Source: Acorus gramineus
Lineage: Eukaryota > Streptophyta > Magnoliopsida > Acorales > Acoraceae
Reading direction: 5' to 3'
Length of the DNA stretch: 64,000 bases
Assembly: GCA_030737835.1 (NCBI GenBank)
Contig: CM060856.1
Coordinates: forward strand, 17,277,116 to 17,341,115
Within the stretch, counting starts at the first letter, position 1, and each line of letters starts with the position of its first letter. The notes under the pieces are model-generated. The model saw only the letters and a list, made by a program, of their open reading frames with translations, was not told the origin of the DNA and did no database searches. The translations under genes and the position numbers were made by a program. Shown here piece after piece: positions 22,203 to 32,208 of this stretch.

Positions 22203-23782
22203 GCAAAAGTATTAGACAATCAATCGATAATCAGAACTCCAAAGTTAAGTATGGTTAATATTAGGATGGGAAAAACTAAGCAATCCATCTAGGCTTCTCA
22301 TGTTGCAAATGCACCCCCAATTTTTGTTTTTCATTAGTTATTCTGTCACAAAAAAATTTAAAACAGCACAAAAAAGATATTATACTTGGCAATCAAAGGC
22401 AAAACTTTTATATACATCTAGCAATTAAACCAAATATAACTACATTATACAAACTATGAGGATTAAGTAATGAAATGGAGAGGGTAAATGATATTGAAAG
22501 GGTGCAAAGATAAGCTAACAAAGATAGCTAGTGAAAAGAGGACTCAAGGAGAATTACTCAATTTTAAAAGAGAGAAACGCATGTGCCCAAAACTTCAAAT
22601 GCCTTTCATCACATGACAAAAAAATCAAATCATATTTTTCTAAAAAAAAAAAAAACAAATAGGCTTCACCAAATCGAATCATTTTTCGTCGATACAGACA
22701 TATATACTGTGTTCATCATCTCGATCAGTTATGTTTTTGTTTCTTTAGCGTGTACTGAAATGCAATTGCTCAATTCTACTAGTAAAGTAATACCATTTGC
22801 AATGTCCTCTCTCTTCCTCTTTTGCTTTGTAGTTGGGGTTTGGCAGATCTCCTGCATACCTGTCCCATTAAGTAATACAAAAAAATTAAACTGTGTTTTT
22901 AACTCATATGAGCATTACCCACCTGGTCAAGATGTTCAAGTACTGCGATCCTAAAAACTCATATACCTACAACGAGGTTACCAACTATTGAAATGTTTAA
23001 GTTTCCACCTAGTAACCTTAATTTGCTCCTTCAGTACGTTCCCTCTTGAAATTCTTAATTAATCAATGCAACATACAATATAATATGAAGAGATTCTGTC
23101 AAGGATCATCACAAACTATGAAGACAAAAGATCACATGTGAAGGAAAAAGAACTTTATTTCATTTTTAATAGATCTCTCAAAACTCAACAAAACAATTTT
23201 GGAAATAAATATCATTAGGAAGTCAGAGTAATAAATATGTTCAAAGAAATTAAAACAAAACAAAGAACCTCCAAAGAAGGTGGGGGATCATATATTCTAA
23301 TGAAGACTGAAAAGCTAACCTTTATGAAGCTTCGACCATGGCGATGATTGCTGGCGACTACTATTGATCTTCCATGGTTGATCTCCATAAAAATAAAACC
23401 ATGAGTCCCTCAGAAGGGAGAGTGCCAAAGGTGGTTGATAAAAGAAAGAAATCATATATCAAAAACAATAACAATGATAAGTAATATATCATATCATATA
23501 ATATAAGTGTGAATTCAATTGAAAGTACTTGCTTTTTAGCTGAAGTTGACACCACCTAAAAATAGATATATAGATTGAATGATTTTAAAAAAAATTCATA
23601 AAGAGTATATATAATCTTAGTAGTCAATCTAATTAATAAAAGTTTAATCTTCAGAGAGCCAGCTGAGTATAGAAAGGCTCACTATATATAGCAAACCCCA
23701 AAAACCCAACACAAAAAAAAGAAAAAAAAACACACACACAAATTAAACACCAACTAATCATCTCAATCATTCAAAAAAAAAA

Positions 23783-24337
23783 TCATTTGTAGCTCCAAAG
23801 GCTATCCCCGTCCGACGCATCGGCCGACCGACCATCGGACGGCGGGGAGTCCATCCTCGGCGGGCTCATCAGCATTCCCTCCGCCATGCTGTCGAGCAGC
23901 TTTGGCATGTCGAACAGCTCCTCCTCGTCGATGAACTCCCCCTCTCTCGACGGGCCGGGCTCACCCGGTTTCGCCTCTTTCGGCGGCGGAGGCGGCGGCC
24001 CGGCGAGGGAGGCGGCCGCCGCAGCGGCCGCCGATCGGATGTCCGAGGGGGAAGGTGAGGCGGGGACGGGGAGAGAGCGGATGGAGGTGGGGAAGTTGAG
24101 GACGGCGTCGGAGCCTTTGAGGGCTAGCGCCGCCACGTCGTAGGCGACGGCGGCCATCTCCGCCGTTGGGTACGTCCCGAGCCAGACCCGGGTGGTCTTC
24201 CTCGGCTCCCGTATCTCCGACACCCACTTCCCGCTCCGGCACCGTATGCCACGGTAAACCGGGTGCCTCCCCGTCGGAGACGGCGGCGTGGGGGACGAAG
24301 GCGGGGGGGACGCGTGGTGGTGTGGGTCGTCGGCCAT
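23783..24337 (-). CDS. AP2/ERF transcription factor, group III (DREB A-4 type, ERF025-027-like)
   Basis: Nuclear DNA-binding regulator with one AP2/ERF domain at residues ~26-83 of 184. Motifs are YRG (28-30), WVSEIREP (38-45), WLG (52-54), [18 protein letters not shown] (58-75) and LNFP (80-83). Val39 and Glu44 stand at the positions that mark DREB rather than ERF-type proteins, so a DRE/CRT-like target is expected. After an Ala-, Pro- and Glu-rich linker come [20 protein letters not shown] (135-154) and a C-terminal LWSY (180-183), both seen in group III members. The flanking PKK/DSAWR signatures of CBF/DREB1 proteins are missing, which favours ERF025-027. It is intronless and very GC-rich against AT-rich flanks. 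The ATG at 24337 is the first in frame, and a TATA box lies 44-60 bp upstream. No defect seen. Confidence 0.95.
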   Translation of the reverse strand: MADDPHHHASPPPSSPTPPSPTGRHPVYRGIRCRSGKWVSEIREPRKTTRVWLGTYPTAEMAAVAYDVAALALKGSDAVLNFPTSIRSLPVPASPSPSDIRSAAAAAAASLAGPPPPPPKEAKPGEPGPSREGEFIDEEELFDMPKLLDSMAEGMLMSPPRMDSPPSDGRSADASDGDSLWSYK

Positions 24338-24380
24338 GACAATCTGTGGTGGGTGTTTTGTTTGAGTGAGTCTTGTGGGG

Positions 24381-24396
24381 TATATATATATATAAA
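24381..24396 (-). promoter_or_regulatory. TATA box of the ERF gene
   Basis: TATATATATATATA on the minus strand, 44-60 bp before the ATG at 24337. A start ~30 bp downstream would leave a 5' UTR of only about 25-30 nt. A pyrimidine-rich CTCTCTCTCTCTCC stretch lies just upstream (24432-24446). Confidence 0.65.
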
Positions 24397-24469
24397 AAAG
24401 GAGGGGATGGGAAAGCGTGGGTGTTTCGAGGGGAGAGAGAGAGAGAAGTAAAAGTAAAAGAAAGAGAAA

Positions 24470-24955
24470 AGTTCATATAACCCCTCCCCGTAAACCATTC
24501 AAAATCTATATAAATATCTGATTTTTTCTTGAATTCTGTATAAAACATTTGAAAATATCCATGTAAAACTAAATAATCTCTTGAATTAAACTTTCATTGA
24601 TATATGAGAAATATTGTGTTTGGTTAAACCTATATGAAAACATAGTATACCAAAACCTATTACAATGCATTAAAATTGTGAAAAAATCTTTATAATTGAT
24701 AAATTTATCTCTTTAAATAGATTATAAAACTTTATTTAGAATAATCATTTATAAAGAATTTTTCGTATTTTAATACATTGTAGGGGGGGTTTTGGTATAT
24801 TGTATTTTCAATCATGATTAATCAAACATAATATTCTTCAGCATTTGAATTTCCATAAATGTTTTCATGGGGGTTATGTGAACTTCAGGAAAATTCAAGG
24901 GGTTTTATGGATTTTTGATAGTGTACAGGGAGTTATATGGATATTTTCCTAAAAG
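24470..24955. mobile_element. MITE family E, copy 1 (CATATAACCCC family)
   Basis: The left end TTCATATAACCCCTCCCCGT and the right end GGGAGTTATATGGATATTTT are loosely inverse. The inner part holds GTGTTTGGTTAAA, CATTGTAGGGGG and GGTATATTGTATTTTC. Similar sequence recurs at 55575-56170. It lies ~130 bp upstream of the ERF start, so it may form part of that gene's promoter region. Confidence 0.5.
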
Positions 24956-25226
24956 AAAAGGTGATGACTGTACGTACGCGCGCGCGCGGTGAATGACATA
25001 CGCGCACGCGCCTCGGACGTCTGTATCGGGCTGGCCGAGAAGGGGATGATTAGCTGGTGCCTGCTCAAAAACAACCTTAGGACACTTTTTATTTATTAGT
25101 ACTGATGGATCAGTTATATTAATAAGCCTATCCTTGTCGCTGTAATAGCCACTAGCTTCTGTTTATGTGGTGGGGGTATTTTTTTTTTTATATTGGAGGG
25201 TGAAATTATGTTAAAGTCCCTCTCAC

Positions 25227-25668
25227 GGCCCCATTTAGAATAGGAATAGAATTTATTCTTGGGTATATATTTATTTCAATAAAAGTGAGGATAAAATAAT
25301 TTTGTGTTTGGTTAAGTTTTGAATTATTCTCGTTGGTAAAAGTAAGAATAAATGTTTTATTGTTTCAGTAAAATGTGAATAAAGTATAGATAAGGATTTA
25401 TAAAACGTAAAAAAATAATGATAGTTGATTTGATAGGTGATTTATAAGAGGTGATGACAGTTGATTTGACAGGAGACCAACATATTCTTTGGGTGAAATA
25501 ACTTATGATAACTTTAATTCTAGGGGTTGGTTGGAATCCATATACCACTTTATACCGGTTTATTCTGACATATTTTATTCCTAATTATTCTATCTTTCTA
25601 AATATCCTTCATCCCTTATTCCCTTTTATCCGAGGTTATCCAAAAACTTATTCCCGTTCCAAAAGAGT
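25227..25668. mobile_element. Tourist-like MITE, copy C (diverged)
   Basis: Same order of motifs as 5412-5850: GGCCCCATTTxGAATxGGAATA, TTTGTGTTTGGTT, TTGATTTGACAGG, TTTAATTCTAGGGGTTGG and TTATTCCCGTTCCAAA. The terminal bases have decayed and no TSD is evident. It is older than copies A and B. Confidence 0.75.
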
Positions 25669-25799
25669 TTGTATCATTAAAATAAGGGGGTTTCATTTGA
25701 AATTGCTAAGTGCGGTGATCTTTTTTTTCTTCATAGAATTGAAATTGGAATTGGAATTTTATTGCATCGGATCCCACACTCCTAAAATAAATAAATAAA

Positions 25800-25915
25800 G
25801 ATTTTTTTTTTTTTTTTTTGATATCGGAGGGACCTCATGACTGACTTTACGATCGAGCTGGGAATGCTACCTCCGCCTGTTTGTTCCAGTCCAACTGAAA
25901 ATTCTCTCGAATAAT
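25800..25915 (-). mobile_element. 5'-truncated tRNA-derived SINE
   Basis: The poly-T at 25802-25820 is the reverse of an A tail. The minus strand then reads CCGATATC, GAGGTCCCTC and AAAGTCAGTCATG backwards from the tail, matching the 3' part of the SINE at 10596-10780. No box B is present, so the copy is truncated. Confidence 0.7.
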
Positions 25916-25926
25916 CGCCAACAAAT

Positions 25927-27441
25927 TTTTTTAGTTTCCACCCCCTATAAATATTTGATTATTAATCATTTTCAAAATTGTTGCATCTTATTAAAAAACC
26001 AAAACATTTTGGGTTATTTAATTCCATCCATTCTAAATAAACAAATTATTTAAAACCCCTTCAAATGCACATTATTATTTTAGGACCCCTCCAAATGCAC
26101 ATTATTATTTAGTTTCTACCCTTTCTAAGTAGACAAATTATTTAAAATCCCTTCTATACCATTTTCTTACAATTCATATACATTTCATACCATTTCGTAT
26201 GATGTAACATCATTTCATATCAATCACACTATCTCACACCATTTCGTACTAGCTAATCGTATTATTCCGTATCATTTTGTATCAATCGTGTCATTTCATT
26301 CCATTTTGGACCACTGCGTAGCAATGGTACCATTTCACATCACTATATACCAATTGTATCAATTTCATATCAATCTTATGATGTCATATATATACATATT
26401 GTGTTTAATAAATGCATGAATGAGTTTAAGAGTCAGCAACGGGCCGGCCCGATTGGTTGAAACAGGGCCCAGGCCCGCGGGTCTGCTTGGCTAGCGGGCC
26501 GGGACTTGGTGGGCCCGCGGCCAAAAAAAGGCCCAGGCCCTACCCACGTGCCCGGGCATGAACGGGCTTGACCGGTCGCGTCTGGTTTTGGGCCCACGGG
26601 CCCAGATTTTAAACATCTTATTTATTTTGTTTTTAAATTTTAAATTGTTCATTTGTATATAAATGTTAAAATAACACAAAATTGAAATATAATGTTGAGA
26701 AAAAATATTTACATCTATGGAATTTTCAAAAATAAAAATATTAAATGAATTAATTAGTTAAAAACTAAATAATTACATGTACCTTATTAGGTTGGCATCT
26801 CGTAAATGTCAATAATTTATATAATTCAACCACAATTCAAATAAAAATTACATAAAATTACCTGTGACGCATTTATTGTATTGCCCCCCACGGGCTTATA
26901 GGCAGGGCCTACGGGTCAACCCGAACGGGCTAGTTCAGGCAGGCCTGCGGGTCGGGCCGGGGCCCCAGAATCAGGCCCGAGCCTAGTTCGCCCTAAAAAC
27001 AGGCCAGGTCGGCTCAACCCGCAGACGGGCTAAGGCCGGGCTTTCGGGCTTAGGACTTTTTGGAGAACCTTAAATGAGTTACAACCTAATATTTAATAGG
27101 TGGATCATATAGGTTGGGGAGTTATAATGGAATAGAATCCCCATATTTAATGAGGTAGTCTTATGTATGCATCATTTTTTAATGGTTTTAATAATATGTT
27201 AGACATGTGGGCTTTTTGTGAAGGCAATCCACAATTTAAAAGGGTTTATAATAATAATGTTCTTTTTGATGTCTTTTTAAATAATTTATTTGTTTTTGAG
27301 GGACAAAAACTAAATAATCTTAAATGATTGAGTTTCTTTAATAAGACATAATAACTTTGTAAGGAATTATTGATCCATTCATTTTTTGTATGAGTTTTTT
27401 TATATTTACTTGTTTTTCAGGGGGTGAAAACTAAATAACCC
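25927..27441. mobile_element. Mutator-like MITE interrupted by a hAT
   Basis: The left arm TTTAGTTTCCACCCCCTATA...TTGTTGCATCTTATTAA and the right arm TTAATAAGACATAATAACTT...GGGGGTGAAAACTAAATAAC are inverse and match the element at 40892-41428. The interior has degenerate ~20-bp repeats of CATTTCGTATCAAT type (26160-26390). The hAT at 26427-27072 sits inside it. Confidence 0.7.
26427..27072. mobile_element. Non-autonomous hAT element with perfect 8-bp TSD
   Basis: Ends are TAAGAGTC and inverse TAAGGTTC. AATGAGTT flanks both sides (26419-26426 and 27073-27080). Subterminal regions are GC-rich arrays of GGGCCGGCCC, GGCCCGCGGG and CGGGCCC words around an AT-rich core, the same architecture as the larger hAT at 35997-40045. 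No ORF. Confidence 0.87.
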
Positions 27442-29442
27442 ATAAATAAGTAGTGTTAGTATCTCTTTTGTTTGGCACATAAGAGTTATATCAGTTGCAC
27501 TGATGCAGAGGCCTTGCTCTAGATTCAAAACCACAGAGGAACATCTTGTGTTTTGGAAGAAGGATGTCTCTCCCATTCTAAAGGCTAGGGTTCAACTCGA
27601 GGCATTCTAATGTCCCCAATTGAAAAAATGATGTGTATTAACACTTTTATGGACTTAACCCAGTAGGGTACATGTGTCTGGGCCATTAGGGTGTATGCAC
27701 ATCCGTTGTCAAAACTTGATTTTCTTTCTTCTTTTTCTTTATAGTGAATCGAATGTCAAATATCAAATATTAATTCAAATCCATAGTGTTGTATAATTTT
27801 CGAGGTCCATTTATGAGCTTCTGAACCATAAAATATAATGGATGTATATTAAAGGTGCGTATTATATGTATGACAAACTGTCAATTTAACTATATCTGCT
27901 TTAGAAAGTTTACCATGTGATGGTTCGGATGTGCATTTTGGTGTTTATGTCTTGCATTCCAGTGTCTAGATGTCAAAGAAGAAATATAACAGAGGAGATG
28001 TTTTACATGTTTCTATAGTTGAAGGGGTCCAGGGGCCCGGTCCCCAACCAAGCTAGGGTTCGGGATAGGAGCCCCTAAATACGGGGGGTTCAGGAGTAAT
28101 AACCCTCAACCTGATTAAAAAAAATTGTGTGCATGTAATATCATATGTATTGATAGTTTTATAATTTTTGTGTTATGTGATGCAATTGTGGTAATGTAAT
28201 TAGGCTATATATACTCATTTTTGAGAGAATGTTTATCATAGCATTGAGAGACATCTCTCAGAGTTTTGAGAATGCCTTGTAGCATCCTAGCATGCATAAG
28301 TCTAGAATCCAAAAAATATTAAATAACTCCCTCTTCCCTCGTGGGCATAGACAACTTTTGCAGAACAAAATAAATCTCTTGTGTGATCGTGCATTTGTTT
28401 TTAATTTTTTCTTTTACTTCAATTCGCGACTCTATTTCTCAACAATCCAACACCATTGGATCTATCATTCGTTCCTTATGTACTCCTCGACTATGGTATT
28501 ATAGTGATAGTTATTAAATTTAACCGCGATAGAAAACATGTGAGGGGCTAACTAATGTTGGAAAAATGTATAAAACCTTATATATTAAATATGTGAGGGA
28601 ACATATGTTAACAACTCATTAGAAAATCACAAAAACTGATAGGATCTTGGATCCCTCGTACCACAAATTTGTATCACAAATGTAATATGAAAAAAATTGT
28701 AAAAAAAAACTGTTAGGACAGAAAATCAAACATCGAGGCTAACACCATTTGGTTAGGATCATCTGTGGCATGCCACATGAATTTGCACCCCTAGGTGGCA
28801 CACCATCCTTGTGGTCAGCCACAGCAGATCTCATCCCACATCAATTAGCCATTGAATATCAACATTTGGATATTTCATTTGTATCAACACGTCTGCCACC
28901 TTCATAGGCCTAATGGAGAAAAAAAAAACTCTTAAAAGTCTTCATTCCAAGGTGGGTCACTATTATTCACAAATCTTAGAGATTTGATATTTTGGTCAAC
29001 ATAACACAAATTTTTAATAGCTGATTTCCCAAACAGGAACAATAGTGTCTCTGAGAATGGAATAATTCCATTGAACATCTTATTAAAATGGAAAAACCAA
29101 AGGTCATTGTGTGGTGAAGAAGATTGTTGCTTTTTTTGGGACCCATAGAAGCTGATAACATATTATATATGTTCAAAATATTAATTACTCGTGACAGGAA
29201 AATGTACTTACAAATCAAATCTAATCATTATAAGCTAGTTTGTCTGATTTTTAGATCAATGAGGGGGAAAAAACAGTTGTCCCCTGTTTGAGATCCATGT
29301 AATGTAATACTCAAACAGGAGAGTAGTGTCCAGCAGCGTTGCTAAAGGCTTTTTATTTTATTTTTTAAAATAATAAAATTTCCCAAAAAAAATTTTTTTT
29401 TTCAAGAATTAATTTTTTAATGCCACCGTCGCTTACAAATTA
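27442..29442. other. Spacer with decayed repeats
   Basis: Apart from an LTR-like piece at 28030-28448, no feature can be supported. A reverse-strand frame at 28976-29218 has a faint leucine-rich-repeat look (FNGIIPFS) but no repeat periodicity or neighbouring domain. Confidence 0.45.
28030..28448 (+). mobile_element. Probable Copia-type solo LTR remnant
   Basis: A TATATATAC stretch near 28207 is followed by CTCCCTCTTCCCTCGTGGGC, AAATCTCTTGTGTGATCGTG and a pyrimidine-rich end at TTTCTCAACA, a layout common in 3' halves of plant Copia LTRs. No primer-binding site or coding region follows. Fossil; its left border is uncertain. Confidence 0.35.
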
Positions 29443-29452
29443 TTTCAATATT

Positions 29453-31581
29453 TTTTTTTTGAAAGTGATAGTTTATTTATAACTCAAAAATGGTTACAAA
29501 TGGGCTAAATGAGGGGAGAATAGATAAAAACGTATATACAAAATGTCAAGAAGAAGAAAAGAGAACAAATAGAGCAGAGAAGATGGTCCTCGAGGACGGC
29601 TCCGTCAGGTCCCAAAGACACGAGCTGTGCCTCCCTGATCCAAAGGGACGTATAGTGACCATTCGCACTTCAGGAACAGGGGACACCCGCTACGTCTTAG
29701 TTGAGATCGTCCTCCCGGAGATGATAATTGCTTTAGCTCCCACTAAATATATTCCCCAGTCCTGTAATAATGATGTTAGCTCCTCTCAAAGATTCTCAAA
29801 ATAAACCGTTTGGTTCTTGAATATCCGGCCATTTCAAACTCTCCAAATCGCCCACATTCAAGCCAGTATCACTATGCGCCTGAATCTCGCTTGGACCTGA
29901 CCATTTCCCTGTCCCTGACCTCCCGACATGGCCATCCACAATTCCTCGAGGTTGTGGAACGAGCATGAACGACCCGTTTCCACTTCCAAGGACATCCACA
30001 CCCTGGTCGAGAATGGGCAGCTTGTGAACAAGTGTTCGATGGTCTCGGGTGTTGTCCCACACAGTACGCAATCCGTCATAGCCTCTGGTCTCCATTTCAC
30101 ACGATAAACTTTGCTTAGGAGTCTTCCCTATAAAGCAAGCCAAAGAAAAATCTTGATTTTGCATGGGATCTTCCACTTCCATAGGATCGGTGTGCGTGCT
30201 GACATTATCGGGTGGCCGAGCCTAGCTTTCGTCCACCATGAATATCCCAACTCCACCAAGAATTTGTTCGTGGGTGGAGTTCCCCACAGCATGACGTCCG
30301 GAACTGTGGTCATCAACCCTTGCGACGAAAGACAGTGCAAAATCTTAGCCAGTTCGGTGATTTGGGAGTCCAAGGTGATTCTTCGCAGCTGAAGACGCCA
30401 TGCCCCCTCTTCCCTCTGGGATTGCCACACGTCGCAGACCTTCTCATTCTTGTATTCAACAGCTCGGAAGAGGTTAGCAAACCTGTAGCTGAAAGGGATG
30501 TCTCCACACCATGTATCCCACCAAAAACGTATATTTTCACCATTTCCTAATTTCCAGCTGATCCCGGTAGAGAATTCTTCGCCAAGTCCGAGCCAACCTT
30601 TGAATAAAATGACATTCTATGCGAAGAAATAGGAAGGTGCCCGTTGAAGAGCTCGCCCCGTATCTCTCCCGAAAGGATCTGAACCAAAGCGAGTTGTCGT
30701 CGGACACCCATCACCAAAGTCACTTGGAAAGGAGAGCTTTATTCATCGAGGAGAGATCCAGGATGCCGAATCCACCCTTCTCTCTCGGTTGACACACCCG
30801 ATCCCATTCGACCATGCTCGGGCACCTCCTATCCGTACGCGACCCATTCCAGAAAAATCGGCATCAAATGGCAGGGATTCGATGATCCCCTTAGGGACTC
30901 GAGACATGGAGAAGTAGAATAGTGGTAAGTTCGAGATAACCGCACGAAGGAGAGTGAACTTCCCCCCCATGCTTAGAGACCGGGATTGCCAACCTTCGAG
31001 TCTTTTCTGGATACGTTCGATCAGTGGAGCCCAATCTCGAAGAAGTCTGTGTTGAACCAACCGGAATCCCAGATGCTTGACCGGTAGAGATTGTTGTTGA
31101 CATCCGAGAATGCTTGCCAATTCCGTTGCAAGTGGCGCCTCAATGTTGACTATGAAGAGGGCGCTTTTTGACCAATTGATATGTAAACCAGATACCAGAG
31201 CAAAACAGTGTAAAATAAACCGAATCCTCTCCAAGACGGGCGTCAATGGTCGAGCGAATACCATAGGGTCATCGGCGTATTGGAGATGAGTTATAGGCTT
31301 GCCTCCGGTCACGCACGGTAATCCCTCAATCCAATCATCGGCCGCCGCCTTGCCACACATTCGACTGAATGTGTTAGCCACTAACTAGAATAACAACGGG
31401 GAGAGAGGATCGCCCTGCCTCAATCCTCTATTGACTAGAAAATAACCGTGCACCACTCCGTTTATAGCAACTGATGCTCGCACCGTCGAAATGCAATTAG
31501 ATAACATCTTCACCCATATCGGAGAAAGCCGTGAAGCCTAAGCACCTGTCATAAGAACTTCCAATCGACCCGGTCATATGC
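29453..31581 (-). mobile_element. L1-type LINE, 5'-truncated
   Basis: The minus strand carries part of a non-LTR reverse transcriptase, entering at KAYDRVDWKF near 31575 and including the catalytic QYADD near 31290. It is followed by the KHLGF region, a zf-RVT domain CVLCGTTPETIEHLFTSC (about 30010-30070) and a 3' poly-A tail seen as poly-T at 29451-29460. TTTCAATATT at 29443-29452 and 31582-31591 is a perfect 10-bp target duplication. Endonuclease, ORF1 and the RT N-terminus are missing through 5' truncation. The frame changes several times, so it is dead. Confidence 0.9.
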
Positions 31582-31591
31582 TTTCAATATT

Positions 31592-32208
31592 ATTAACTAC
31601 TAGATGTATTATTGATGCAAATTTATCACTTTATTTTATACTTTATACATGTAGCATCAATTATGTTAAAACTTATTAAATTGTGCCTGATTCTTTTGAC
31701 ATAAAAATTAAGTATCATCCATTATGGTTAAACTAAATTATTGTTATTTTTTTTTAATATTCACGTGATTAAAAAGTAAGTTGACTAGCCAACGGGATTG
31801 AAAAATAAAATAAGCACGCTGTAAGAGTAAGACTGGGAAATTATTTTTTATAATTATTTGAATATCTTAGTATGCACCTTTTTATGTTGTCAAATAATAG
31901 ATAGTTTTTATTCGATTAAGCGTGGTGAGTGTGTGTGTGTATATATATATATAACTTTGACTCTCCATTAAAAAATTAATCCGTGCATCTCATTTATTTT
32001 CAATTTGTCGTAGCCCAGCTGCACAGGTCAAGTTGATGTTTTGGGTCCCTGGAAAAGCATGCATTGAATTAATGGAAGACAAAAATGTTTTCATATTAAT
32101 TGGCTACTGTTCCCATACGAGGACATAGAGTAGGTGATTATATTACATTAAACGTGATCATATTACACGTCACTTTAGAAACGAAGATCCTTTTTTTTTT
32201 TTTTTTAG
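31592..32208. other. AT-rich spacer
   Basis: No gene. A (GT)n/(AT)n stretch lies near 31925-31952 and a T-run at 32190-32207. Confidence 0.5.

Larger units (their letters stand above)
19545..23782. other. Gene-free AT-rich spacer
   Basis: Contains a (GA)n run at 19901-19922, a 16-bp inverted repeat at 20396-20496 and a poly-C tract at 22168-22202. Frames such as 19635-19985, 20247-20474 and 22583-22954 are low-complexity or start in homopolymers and carry no domain. The last ~120 bp before the ERF stop contain a TATA-like CTATATATAG on the + strand. Confidence 0.5.

Noticed and set aside
23886-24548. Long open frames on both strands overlapping the ERF gene
   Set aside because: They are GC-rich shadows of the ERF coding frame; only the 23783-24337 minus frame has an AP2 domain.
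28976-29218. Possible leucine-rich-repeat receptor fragment
   Set aside because: Only a few LRR-like residues, with no repeat periodicity and no kinase or membrane segment nearby.
30111-30550. Plus-strand frames across the LINE at 29453-31581
   Set aside because: They are antisense shadows; the minus strand carries the RT and zf-RVT motifs.
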